DNA from: Alitta virens
Lineage: Eukaryota > Annelida > Polychaeta > Phyllodocida > Nereididae
Direction: 5' to 3'
DNA: 64,000 nt
NCBI GenBank assembly: GCA_932294295.1
Contig: OW028582.1
Coordinates: 7,312,188 to 7,376,187, forward strand
Positions 12,405 to 24,346 of this stretch are shown here, piece after piece (position 1 is the stretch's first letter; each line of letters opens with the position of its first letter). Position numbers and translations under genes: made by a program. The notes under the pieces are model-generated. The model ran no database searches. It worked only from the letters and a program-made list of their open reading frames with translations, and had not been told where the DNA came from.

Positions 12405-14250
12405 TCTCTATGAACTCAGCACATTTACTGTGGACAACTGTAATAACTAATTGCATAACAATGACATTGCAAATGCATAATATATATTAATAATTTTATC
12501 CCATAAAGCACTAATTGATATAATTACATACATTGTAGGTTAATTAATATGAATAAAATATATTTCCAAACAAATAAGAGGTCTATAATTTCAAAGTTTT
12601 AAATAATTTGAAATTATATTGTAAAAATGTCTGAACTGTAATTCGTTTTCAGATGGTACAGCCTGACAAAGTTCTGGCCTCCAGTTGGTAATGTTGGAGT
12701 TCAACTGCCCTCGCAATTAAAGTACAGTTCACGATTATGGCCGATTAATGACGAATTGACGATTTCAGAATCGTTCTCATTCTTGACCAAAAATAATAAT
12801 TTTAATAATTAGTCCTAATTAACTTTAATTATTGATGACCTGTCAGGAAAAGCAAAGACCAAATTAAGGAGCATCTAAGAACCGCTACGTTGTGCCACGT
12901 TTCTATAGATAGGTAGAGCTACGACTAAGAATATCTACAATGAACAATAACATAGGTTATTGTGGCAAATTCGTAGCTGTTCGTAGTCTTCCTAATTTCA
13001 AACTCAGCTACGTAACATGCCATCTATAACTTTTCCATCTACGATGTCCTACAACGTCATACGACATCCTGCTATGACTTACGATGACCCACGGTAGACC
13101 TTACGTCTTTGTGACTATAACCAAAATGTTGTAGGTCCGATATTTTTTTGTACTCCCGGATTTTTGACAATGTCATCCAAATTGTGATGGTGTGAACAGG
13201 GCTTCAGACATCTACAATAAGCGATTACTCCTTAAAAATAATATCTGTATGCTTCATCAGAAGTTGTGGAGTGCAAAAATATTAAGTGAGGCTACTCAAA
13301 AACATCTTTTTGGTCCCATGACCTTTTGTTTATAGTTACGAAATCGTAGGGCTGCCGTAGGAAGTCGTAACGGGTCGTAGGACTGACGTGGGACGTCATA
13401 GGAGGTCCTAGTACATCGTAGGTTGTCGTAGATAGCATTGTTGCCAATTGCCATACTACGTCACCGACCTTGACTTGACAAAGCGCTATGAAGTATGAGC
13501 ATGCATACATAGCTCATAAAAAGAATGGCCAATTGTTTTGGTAATGGATACAGCTGATAAAATAATGAAACTGCTACGATTTTGCTACGATGAGCAATGT
13601 TTATTAACCATTGTAGCTATTCCTAGTAAATCGTAGCACTACTTATATAAACGTTGGCAGACCTTAGTGGGTCTTAGTTGCGTCGTAGTGTGGTCGTGAG
13701 CTGTTCTTGGCAGGTCAAAGGTAATTCAAGTTAATTGGGCTTCATTACTCATTCAAGGTCAAGAACAACCACGATATTGAGATCGTCATGAATCGGCGTC
13801 ATTATAGTAAAGGGGTGAAATGGGCTTTATGATAACAGCACCTCTGATTAATAAGCTTGACACCTGCAGGAGTCGAATCAGTGACCTTTGTGACAAAACA
13901 AAATGTATTGTTTTTAGAAAGAAATATGGGACTGTTTCAGGGATTATGAAAACTATTTAACCCTCTCATAAAATAATTGTTGGATTTGATGTCACAACTT
14001 AGTGAATTTCGAGGAGTTTGAGAAAACTAAGCTATCAATGAGCAAATCAATTGATGCACTTCAACTGGCAACTGCCTACATGTGGACACCATTTCTTTAA
14101 AATAATAAGTAATTTTCCTTCTGGTGTTGTGTCTGAAGGGACTGTGCCCCTGTTAGGCAGTCTGCACCATGATTCACTTGCTGTAAAGCACAAAATTCTT
14201 CTGCGTCTGCTAAAATGGATTTGTTAAATCATCTGTTCCTGTTTCGAATG
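12405..14250. repeat. CGTAG-word-rich interval, degenerate element F relatives
   Basis: No gene seen. From about 12880 to 13710 the sequence is dense in CGTAG/CTACG words; 13340-13440, for example, has about ten at 8-15 bp spacing. A terminal-repeat-like end GTGTGAACAGGGCTT lies at about 13190-13205 and resembles the element F terminus. A possible partner ACAGTTCACGATT starts near 12724. Boundaries are uncertain, and there may be two elements. Confidence 0.45.
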
Positions 14251-14370
14251 TTGAAGGTAAAAGTGACATAGGCCTACACATCAAAAAGATCAGCTTGCCA
14301 GAATTTAGTGGTTCACTTAAAGAATTTAAAGCCATTTGGTGTGAGTTAGCTGAGAGTTCAATTAATAGCA

Positions 14371-14484
14371 GGTCTGCTCTTGTATCAGAGCTTAAAAGAT
14401 TTCTGAAAGGTCTGCTCTTGTATAAGAGCTTAAAAGATTTCTGAAAGGTCTGCTCTTGTATAAGAGCTTTAAAGATCTTTGAAA
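14371..14484 (+). repeat. Three tandem 38 bp units
   Basis: Units start at 14371, 14409 and 14447, each beginning GGTCTGCTCTTGTATAAGAG with small differences. Each unit contains the short inverted repeat CTCTT/AAGAG. The array lies inside the BEL/Pao gag relic and disrupts its frame. Confidence 0.85.
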
Positions 14485-14920
14485 GGCCAAGTTAAAGACA
14501 TAGTGAAGAATGTATATGTCAAAAAGCCTGAACTTACGAAACTATGTGGTCCCGCTTATCTGAATATGTTGGTGTGCATATCGTACTTGAAAATTTGAGA
14601 AAAATAAAGCCTGTAAGAGATTATGAAATTAAAGGTCTTGTTCATTTGGTAGAAGAAGTTGAGTGTGTTCATTTCGAATTAGAAGAACTGGGACAGGTTG
14701 GTTACATCTCTGCTAGGGCCCAGATAGCATTCCAAATCGGTCCAGCATTGTATCCTTGTAGGTCGCTGTCGTTACAACATCGTGTTAACATCGCCGACAT
14801 CGCGCCGATGTGGAAACAATTTGAAATGCCATCTGGGGGAAATTGACACAACAATGTGAACTATTGCCTAGTGGTACTATAATGGTGTGGATTCGTTCAT
14901 ATCACGCATTCAATGTTGCA

Positions 14921-15230
14921 GATAAATAGATATGAAATGTGCAGCCCTCTAAGGCAAGTTCTTGCTGCTATCAAGGGTTTATTGATGAGGTGAGAGAGAT
15001 GAGGAGTCAACCCACGTTACACATTTACCCCATGGATGGGATCTTTCAATTGCCTTAGCATAGACACCAAGTACAAGGGACCGCCAATTTCACTTCTCAT
15101 CCAAATGACATCCAGCAGCTGTGATGTAGCTCATGAAGAGTGTCTGGGCCGGGGATCGAAACGCGGGACCTTCGGCAGAGCTGGCCAATGTGGAATTGGC
15201 GGATGCCTAAGCCATTAGGCCACCCAGCAG
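14921..15230 (-). mobile_element. SINE family A, copy 2 (tRNA-like head 2)
   Basis: Minus-strand copy with the family A body. Its head differs from copies 1 and 6: it reads GGTGGCCTAATGGCTTAGGC, then a longer spacer, then the B-box region GCGTTTCGATCCC. The same head is found at 46276. Inserted in the BEL/Pao gag relic. Confidence 0.8.
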
Positions 15231-15639
15231 ATAAAGTCAATCCACTTCGAACAAGTCTCAGTTGCAAGGTTAGCGGAGAGCCAAAAAAGTAAAACTTCTT
15301 GTCATGCTGATGCCAATGCCACTTCACTTGGTAAATCTTCTCAAAAACATTCCAGTTAATCTGTTTGTGTCATCCACAAAGGTGAAAAATGTGAAGCACA
15401 AAACAGCAGAATGCAAGGATGCTTGTTTTCATTGTTTTAATTTTCACAGACATGGGCACTGCAAAAGCAAAGTCCAATGTGATGTGTGTAAAAGGTCAAA
15501 TCACCATACACTTTGATGTGCAAACAATATCATGAAACTTCTGCTTGCCCTGTGGAAGTTCGGGTTCAAGCCTATGGTTAGCCTTGTATGCAATTCAGCC
15601 AGCCTTTGTCGTAAGTGGGGGTAAGTATGCAACTGTGTT

Positions 15640-16190
15640 CTGTATTGATGTGGACCGCATGCAACTACTGGAACTAAATGTTAGAAAAAAAACAGGATCA
15701 GATGGTATATTAGCAAGGATAACGAATGTGCTGATCAACTTGCACAAATGAAGCATCAAGTACCAGATGACTGGAGGGGAGCAAATGTGGCTCCCATCTT
15801 CAAGACTGGCGACAGAGCTAAACCAAGAAATTATCATTCCGTATCACTTGCTTGCATATCCTTTAAACTTCTAGAACACATAATAGTAAGCAGTATGATG
15901 GATCAACTAGATGCTCATGACATACTAGCTGACATGGAAGAAGATCCTGCAACAGAAAACAATTCAACCTCACAGTTCTTGATTTCTACAAGGCTTTCGA
16001 CTGACCAACAATCTATCATACTATGGAGTCAGAAGGAAGAAACAGAAAATAATCCAAAGCCTCCTACACAACAGTGAACAACAGGAATTAATTAGTGGAT
16101 GGTCTGACCTCCTCTAAAATACCAGTTTCATCTGGAGTCCCGCAAGGCAGCGTCCTGGGACAATCTTGTTTTTTGTATATATCACAACCA
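15640..16190 (+). pseudogene. LINE reverse transcriptase fragment, broken
   Basis: Reading several frames gives typical non-LTR retrotransposon RT segments in order: KKTGSDGILARI (about 15690), VPDDWRGANVAPIFKTGDR with NYHSVSLACISFKLLEHI (15750-15890), and IPVSSGVPQGSVLGQ (about 16120-16165). Frameshifts and stops separate them. The catalytic YADD segment is not seen. The family is an APE-type LINE of the CR1/L2/Jockey kind; the clade cannot be fixed by eye. Confidence 0.7.
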
Positions 16191-16204
16191 ACGGGGGTTA
16201 TGTA

Positions 16205-16870
16205 GGGAAGTCTTTAGATGAGTTTGGTCGCATGTACAAAGAATATGTATGCTCAGATACCCATGCAGGGATCAATATCATTCTCGTAACTTAAGTTCAA
16301 TCTTGATGCAGCCAAATGGTATTATGCCTTAAACCTGTTTCCACCTTGCCGAACTGCTTGCTGAACTCCCACAAACTACCATTTTGTAGCTAATCACCGA
16401 AGTTTGTCAGAGTTCATCACAGTTCTTACAATTTTTACATGTTCAAAAGTCGTCGCAGTCTTCTACCTTGTAGGACTTCGCAGGACATTGTAGGACCGTC
16501 GTAGCAGTTCCTTTTAGATTGTATTAGATTGTAGGAGTTTGTATACTTCGTAGGATTTCGTAGAAGTTTGTAGGTATGTGGTAAGATTGCAGGTGTTCCT
16601 AATAATTTGTCGCATATCAAAAATAAAGATCGTAGAATTGTGAAGATTTTGCTAATTAAGAATTAGACCTATCATCAGAGGACAGAACTTCGCTCATTCA
16701 GAATTTGTCAGAGCTCGTCGCAATGTTCGTAGCAGTTCTTGTAGGTGGGAAAGGGGCTTAAGGGAAGTCTTTGGATGAGTTTGAAGGGTGACCGTGACCT
16801 ATTTTTGAGGTCACAGGGATCATGGAGAATATCATTTGCATAATGTCAGTTCTGTCTTCATGCTATAGGA
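16205..16870 (+). repeat. Direct repeat pair bracketing an inverted-repeat element
   Basis: 16205-16310 and 16763-16870 are diverged direct copies. Both begin GGGAAGTCTTT(A/G)GATGAGTTT and share an AATATCAT segment further on. Between them lies the element at 16333-16757. Confidence 0.55.
16333..16757. mobile_element. CGTAG/TGTAGG-rich inverted-repeat element flanked by TTAA
   Basis: Left end ACCTGTTTCCACCTTG and right end (reverse complement) GCCCCTTTCCCACCTACA form imperfect terminal inverted repeats. TTAA flanks both sides (16329-16332, 16758-16761). The interior has many TTGTAGGA, TCGTAGCA and TCGTAGAA words about 10-12 bp apart. No transposase. It shares architecture, but not obvious sequence identity, with element F. 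Confidence 0.55.
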
Positions 16871-18419
16871 TCATGCAACCAACACGTGTATTTAATTAAT
16901 TGTATATAGAATATGGCCAATAAACTTGAACATTGATGCTAAGCACATCAAGATGGCTTTGGGTATAATAATATTATAATAAAGGCTGTTTATCATCATG
17001 GTTTTATATGGAGACCAAAAACTGTTGAACACTCATATTTTGAATATTTTTATTACACAACATTTATTGTACATTTAACACCTGTAGCGATATGGACTGA
17101 TAACTAATTCAATGAAGTTGTTTAAAGATTTTTGAAACTTGTTCCATTCGCGGAAAATATTTTTGGCAGATTTTTTTTATGGTAACTAGAAACACAAAGA
17201 TATTTCAAAACTTCATGAAATTAGTTTTCAGCGTTAGCATCTAGGAGCTTATCACATTAAATCCATACATCAAATGCATAACAACTTCTGGGAATTAACA
17301 AACTTCAAAATGCTCCAAAAGTTCATAAAATGAACCAACAGGATAACAGTGGCAAGAGTGAAAATCACTAAAAATCTTTAGCAGCGACACGACAGAACTT
17401 CGCCGGTCAGACCACCTCTCGTGCAAATTTACTTCTTCTGATTAAGTGGTATGAATTTTGTGTAATGATAAAGATATATATTTTTAACTTGGTCCAAGTT
17501 GAAATTATTGGTCATAATGAAGTGGTCGTTAGAATAGTGAGGTGGCCTACAGACTTGATTCTATTGCGTACACCTTATAAAATCACAGCTATGCATGCAA
17601 CTTGTAAATATACTCAAATCCAAGCACTTCATCACAGACTTGGGTTACTTATTTATGACTGAAACAATGTTACTAATAATGATTGTGTATGCATACATGT
17701 ATGTACTATATCTTACACAGAAATTAAGGCCAGCGCTTAAGAATCAGAAGCAATTTAAAAAAGCTTCTAGGCCAAAATAGTATCAATGCAATAGTTGTTT
17801 TATCAGAGATGGTAAAATCTCCGGTTTTATGGATCTGATGTGTCAGAAATTTTACATTTCGCAGCCTAAATCATTGGCTGGTCTTAATATATATACAGAC
17901 TATCACATGCACCAATTACTGTTAAGGCTAACCTGGCTAAGCCCATCATAAAGAAACGAATGTCATCTAATGACTCCAACTTGTCTAGCTGATGTCTGAT
18001 CAGTCTACGTGTCATGAAATCAGTGAAATTGATAACCTCAATTTTAATATTAAATTTAATGAAATGAAATCTATTATCTTAATCATGAAACTAGACAAAC
18101 TGACAATCTCAATATTATAATCGTCAGGATTTCACAGATTTGTAGATATCATTTTAACTCTCAATTAGAGGCTAAAGTTGCACATGCTCTAAATGTCCGG
18201 ATGTCTACCCAAATGCATGTAAATGTATAGGATGGGTGGCATGATCTTACAACATCAAATAACATTGCTATTGGAGACAGGACTACCAACCCTAGAGATC
18301 TATAACAGCAGCGACTACATACTCACAAGCAAATTTACTTGCAGTGGCATCTCTCCATTAGGACCACATTTGGCTTATGACGTAAATCTTATCAGGTTTG
18401 ACCTTGAAGTTAGTTCCAT
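16871..18419. other. AT-rich interval without recognised gene
   Basis: I find no coding exon or sharply bounded repeat. Short open frames here have no recognisable family signature. Confidence 0.5.
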
Positions 18420-18895
18420 TAAAAACGGCCGGGCCAATTTGAACCCAGACCAAGCTAAACATCTTCTGCTATGCAATGCTTTCTGTCACTAAATGGAACT
18501 GTCTGGCTATAGGTAGCTAGTTCAAGCGGGATCTGAAGTACATGCAGCACCATCTGGTGCATAAGTTGAGAGTTACTCAGATTTGTACTTGTTGAAAAGA
18601 TGCATGTCTATTGTACATACATATTTATGATATATATTATAGATTACATCTCTTACATTTACCAAGGTTTATTTTGTCTGCAGATAATAAACAACCATTC
18701 TGAATTAAAATGGTTCAGGTGCACTGTGAAGTCAGTCTGCTGCATGTATACATGTTTTTCTACAACAGGGAGCGCCAGTTGATAGTGGTAGGTTTAAGCC
18801 GACAATAACCTAGGAGTAGACAGAGGTGGCTGGCTTTAGCCAGTTATAGCTACAGCCAGAAATAGGTGGCTACAGCTGTCCAGAGTCGAACATAT
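18420..18895 (+). repeat. Interspersed repeat E, copy 1
   Basis: Matches 38854-39296 in inverted orientation over most of its length. Shared words include ATGGAACTGTCTGGCTATA, GTCAGTCTGCTGCATGTA-like and GTGGCTGGCTTTAGCCAGTTATAG-like segments. The class is unknown and there is no coding capacity. Confidence 0.65.
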
Positions 18896-19161
18896 TTAAC
18901 TAACTGTATAGGCCTGTACTGAGACACTGATACTGAGATAAATTATGATAGGCCTAAGAATATATGGTAAGAATATAGATATTTTCTAACTTCAAATTAA
19001 TTTTCCAGACCAAGGTCTTAACAATAATTATTGTAAAAAGACAGTTGTGGCCAAAATACATACCTAGTCTTAAATTTTAGGTGATCCTAAAGTGAGGTTG
19101 CACTGCTCAGAGCTCATCAATTACCTAGGGACATTCATGAGATCGAATGACGAAACATCTG

Positions 19162-22100
19162 CTACACTTTCTCCGGCAGTGGGTCCTCTTCCTCCTGCTC
19201 GTTGTGCTTGAATTTATTGACTAACTCCATGAAACAGTAAGATATCAACACAAGGATAAGCAGACCTGCCAGGATGTAAATCTTTAAGTCAATGCATAAA
19301 TGTTGAGCATAAGCCGAAGCAATGACAAATCCAACCGCTTCGTACATTCGCAGACTGGCAAAAGCAGCTTCGCGGTTTCCCGAGAAAAGTTCACCGGTGA
19401 TGCCTGGAAAAAAAGAAGAATAAAGACATTTATGGCAGTTGTGGATCACGTTCAGGTCAGATGTGTACTGTCTATAATTGCCTTTCGTTGATCGCATGCA
19501 GAACAAAACGAATAGCCTTAAAATGAATGGGGATGGCCATGTACGACACCCCAAGATAGTCATATTAGTTATTGGGTGCTGTGTATGACTACCATTTAGT
19601 AATTGTGACAGCCCTTTGCTTTACCAGTGCATTTTGTCTTCAGAGTTTTTACACAAATAGGGCCTGTAAGCACGAAAAAACTATTTCTGGGAACCACGTT
19701 CAGAATGGCGTCATTGAAATTGCAAGGAGAGAGCTAAGTTGGTGTGGATTACTAAACAATTACAGCTTAATTACTCATGGTTTTGGTTGTCGGAGAAAGA
19801 GTAACCTTTAAATAAGTTTTAAGCCCAAAACGATAGCTTTAGACCGAATGTTATTTGACTAATGGACCTGAGAAGTTAGGGGTTGATTTGGCCTGTACTC
19901 ATCCATCTATTTATGTCTGATATGGACAAATTTTGGCCTGTAAGTAATAGATATCTATCGAAAATGCTTTTTTCCATACTTATGATGACAGTTACTGACA
20001 TGCTTAACTCAATTGAAAAAATACCCGACCATCAGATTTTGTCTCGCCCATTCACTCGCATAATTCAAATGTGGTGGCGTTGGTTCCCAAAAGTACGGCA
20101 ATAGTGTGGATTGCAATACAAATTGACGATACGTGAGCGTAACTTACACGCCCTATTAATTCAGGTGCTCCAGCTGGGTCAATCCCAATAAAAATCCTGT
20201 TGGAACAAACCACATATGTTTGGCAGCTACTTCTCTACAACTAGAATCAGAGAGAATCGAATTCAACTCACTGCTGGTCTGGGACTGCCAGGCTGCATCT
20301 CCAACACCTAACCCAACGGCTATCATGAAGAGGGTCCACAGTTCTGAAGTTGGGTTCCAGATGAACATAAATCCCAAAATTCCCAAGTAACACAGAACAC
20401 CTGAAAACAGGAAAAAGATTCAAGTTAGTAAATGATATTCAGAAGAGGCAAACTGGATGAATTGGGTTAGCATAAAATTATCTTCAGGTCTACATATATA
20501 TGATTTTTTGGCATACCTATAATAACTATAAAAATCCTGTGCAGGTATTTTCTTAAATTGCCAAACAGGAAGCAAGCAATCGCATCAGTTCCACTGAAGA
20601 CCATCATCACATAACCAATCATGTGAAGCCCGTGCGAACAAGTAATGTAGGCCTACAAGGAAATAAGACATTGTTCTGAAAATATTCTGTAATATGACAC
20701 AATACCAAACATGATAAAATTCAAATTTGAATCTAATGCACTTGTTGGGAGTCTCGTTAAGAAATAAAAATAATACAGTAAAATGAATGAAAGTGGATAT
20801 GACTCAACAGTTGCTGGCCATTTTAGTTAATTTTTACTTGTCCTGATCATTAGCTGCCAATGACAAAAGAAGAAGACAATGGCTTTCCTTGCCTTTTAGT
20901 TAGATTCTGACACCAGAACCAAATGCTTTAAGACAATATCATAAATGAAATCATTCCACAAGATTATGATAATATTCAGGTATACCTTGGTGAACTCTCC
21001 AAAGATAAACGCTTCTTCAAAACCAAGGAACATGAGGAATGGCACGAAGAAGACGAGTCGAGGATCGGTGTGCAGATGAACGAGCGACAGCAGTTGCTGA
21101 CTGAAATTCTTCTTCTGCTTGATGAAGATCACATCCAGCCTGTCCAGAAAGAGAACCAGGATCAAGCCACCAAGGACGATGAACCCAGTGAACACTCCCA
21201 GCAAGATGTAGACCATCTGCCTGTGCATGTTAAACGAAGCATGATCAATGTTGTAGTCGTGGCAGTAATTCGTTCCACAAATCATTATGTCTTGCGCCTG
21301 CATCGAAATGCTGGAGTAATTCAGGGCACCGCTCTGTTGCTCGTAGTTGGAGATTTGAATGCTGAATACTGATGAAGAGATGAGGTTTCCAAACAACTGA
21401 GCCAGCTGGATTAAGAAGAGGAAGAACCCATTGAAAATACCCAGGATGCAACTGTGGGACTTTCCCGTGGCTGCGGCATAGGATACGGCTGTGCTGGTAA
21501 TGTACGTGCCCTGAAAAAACAATATATTACTCCTTTATTTCATGGGAAGATAATACAAAGGCCTAAAACGAAATTCACTAAAGATGCATGACCATTGGTT
21601 TTAACTGGGAGGTAGCACATTATGTAACAATAAATCACTCATACAAACATATGGAACAAAACCTCACTATTAATTTGAGTACATTCTTATCAGTAAATAA
21701 CAGTTTTAATATCATGTACCTGGGCAGTCCAAATAACTGCTGTACCAAACCCCAGAAGGGCAGTAGCAGGGAGAAGGGTGTAATGCCTTGGGTAGCAATT
21801 GGCAACAGTGAAGAGCACCATGGGCAGAAGGGGCACCACCATGGCCCATTTGGGTCTGGAGTTCTGGATGATCATAGGTGCAAAGAGACAACCTACAAGA
21901 TAGGTGGCATATAGCACACTCAAACTCATGAGCCCCAGGCCATCATCATGGTTAATACTGCTCTCTAGGTTCCTTAGACTGAAGAAAGCAGTGAAGACCA
22001 GCATGAAGCCAACGCTCAAGACTATTAAGTTCTTTATGAAGGTGTTTTTTATCTTGTGTATCTTCTCCGCGGGTGGCCGCAAAGGGTGAGGAAGAATCCT

Positions 22101-24346
22101 GGGAGACTTCGAGTCTTCCAGACTTTTCCGAACTTGATCCAGAGTCGCAGCGAGCAATGCTTTTCCCGTTTGGCCGCTTTGCACAAGATCAAGGTATTCG
22201 TCGTCCGATATATCATGGTCCTTTCCAGCGTACTGATCTGGTGGATGGTGGAGTCGTACACGAGGACCACCTGCAAAATAATGAAAAAATATTATCAATT
22301 TCCAATTGCAGACCTGTCTGTCATAGTCTGATCACCTGTTAGCTAAACCCTTTTCACGCGGCAGCCATGTTGACATTTTTGCCTCATTGAACTCTCTTTG
22401 CACTCAGATATAGTATTTACACGTCATCAGTAGACAATGGCCATATTCAGGTCACAGAGTGCAAGAAAAATGGAGAAGTAATGATGTCACAATATATTAC
22501 ATCATCAAAATGAGGTAAGTGAGGCAAACATACCAATATGGCTGCAGTGTGAAAAGGGTGTATACCAGGAAGTAATGTCGTCAGGGTCTTTCAGAGCAGT
22601 AAAATAATGAATACTTGAGTTTGGGGTAATTAAATGTGTTGCATGCACTTCAGACGATTAGAATCGAGTTGGCTTTAAATCTCAATGTCTCAATGTACTG
22701 ATATTCCTTAACAAACCATTTTCATCCTTCTTCAGCAGCATTGTGTAGCTAGCAGCAGAAGACATAGAACAGGAACTGGCGGTGTCGTTCGGAGAGCCTG
22801 GGTCCAAACCTTGCAGCTTTTCAAGGACCGCGTTCCGCAGCATAGACGCAGCACTATCATAACTGTGCAGTGTGTCATAATAGAAGTACTCTTCATCCGG
22901 AGTGTTTCCTTTGCTGTTGTATTGTTGGAATCTGCAGAATTCATCCTCATTTTCAGTTCCGTTTCCATAGTGATCGTCAGAGTAAGTCCAGTTTGAAGGA
23001 TGTTGAGCATCAGACGTTGATGGCTGTGTGTAAGCAAATAGAAAAGACTTATGAATCACTGAAACTGTTAACCTTGTCAGCATTTAATAAACATTAGAAG
23101 TACTGTACATAACCTTCACGCACTGTCATCATAAGTATTAGATTAAAGCTGAACTGTCACTCAATATGACAGTGGCCAAAATCTATTGCATTCACTTCAT
23201 TGTCTTCTTAATAATGATTACCTACCATCCAGAGCCTTGCTGGGCTCACTATCTGTCATAAAATAAATAAACTTCACCTAATATTTAATTTTTTATGCCA
23301 TCAAAAATACAATATGTAAACCAAATGATGCCGTCACAATACTCAACAATGGGTGATGATGCCATTTCCATTGTATTTCCAATGTTTTGGTCTTGATTTC
23401 TTTCAATGTATCATTAATTTTTTGCCTGATGGATTTGTTTAAATATACCAAAAAAAAAAAAAACCATCCTCATCCAAATATACATGTTTTGTAAGTCACT
23501 GATTTTCTATAAAGTATTTTGATCGTTTTATTTTTTATTTTATTAATCTTTTTATCTTTTACTCATTAATTCCAATCGTCAACTCAAAAACATGCTTTGT
23601 GACATTTTCAACTACAATTAAGGCAAGTCCGCAACAAAATTGCTTAATATTTTCGCCGCAACAGTTGCCAACCCGCTAATTGCAATTAGTTGACTGACCG
23701 ATTTCCTGCGAATCCTGGGCACTGGGGGTGGAGGGATTGGGGTTATGGAGCTGCTTGAAGCGCCATCTGGTATTCCTCTTAAGAACTGCACTTCATCCTC
23801 AGACAACTGTCTTTGGGGCTGTTCCATTTCTCCACCATTGCTGTTGATTGCAATCTCCATGTATTTAGGGAAGACTCTGTGTGGACTGTTTTGTGCTGAT
23901 TGCAATAGACTTGGATGGGCACTGAGTATTTTGCCTTCAGGTGGATGTTGTGAGCCTTGTGTATTTTGTCTGTGATTCAGTCTCTGGAGCTCCTCTTGTA
24001 TCAACTCGTGTTCATCAATTTTCTCAGACGAAGCAACGCTTGTCTCGCAATCTTTCGCACTAGTACTGTCATTTCCTAATAAAACTTCATCATTCGCAGA
24101 GTGATTGCAATCGAGCTTTTCCTCAACATTCTGGAATGATCTGTTATCACACTCTCCTGCAATTGCTAGCTCAGTCACCAATCCTGGTTTATGTGTGATT
24201 ACTTTAAAATTTTCAACATCATGAGAATTATCACAAGGCATTTCTGAAGGATCCGTAGCATTTATTACGATGTTGTCTACCAAAGGGCACTCATCGCTGT
24301 CTCTAAACGGAATCTCACAATCTGGCTGAGAATTTAATGTCTCCAT
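19162..24346 (-). CDS. UNC93A: UNC93-like major-facilitator membrane protein
   Basis: Seven coding exons on the minus strand, with matching phases: 24346-23699, 23023-22717, 22270-21720, 21510-20986, 20652-20517, 20400-20272 and 19403-19162, giving 845 residues. All introns are GT..AG, though the first donor (GTCAGT) is weak. The membrane part is UNC93-like throughout: KNLIVLSVGFMLVFTAFFSL (TM1, about residue 398), VIWTAQ|GTYITS across the exon 3/4 junction, QLAQLFGNLISSSVF, a CGTNYC luminal loop, AYITCSHGLHMIGYVMMVFS, and C-terminal NREAAFASLRMYEAVGFVIA. The family lacks the classic transport motifs. UNC93A is of unclear function, UNC93B1 escorts Toll-like receptors and nematode UNC-93 modulates a K+ channel. 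The roughly 395 residues before TM1 are acidic and Ser/Asn-rich, far longer than in the vertebrate proteins. The start is the first ATG of a long frame; an upstream non-coding exon is possible. UNC93A versus a lineage-specific paralogue cannot be decided here. Confidence 0.9.
23447..23463 (+). repeat. Poly-A tract in UNC93-like intron 1
   Basis: An uninterrupted A run between exons 1 and 2. No target-site duplication or adjacent retroposon was seen. Confidence 0.7.

Larger units (their letters stand above)
14255..15570 (+). pseudogene. BEL/Pao retrotransposon gag fragment, broken
   Basis: Translated pieces fit BEL/Pao Gag: ISLPEFSGSLKEFKAIW (DUF1759-type start) near 14295, then YVGVHIVLENL...LVHLVEEVECVHFELEELGQV (14560-14700). 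After a SINE insertion comes a zinc-knuckle-like cluster CFHCFNFHRHGHC...CDVCKRSNHHTL at 15430-15516. Frames are broken between the pieces. The interior is interrupted by a 38 bp triplication at 14371-14484 and by a SINE family A copy at 14921-15230. No protease, reverse transcriptase or LTR of this element is visible. Confidence 0.6.
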
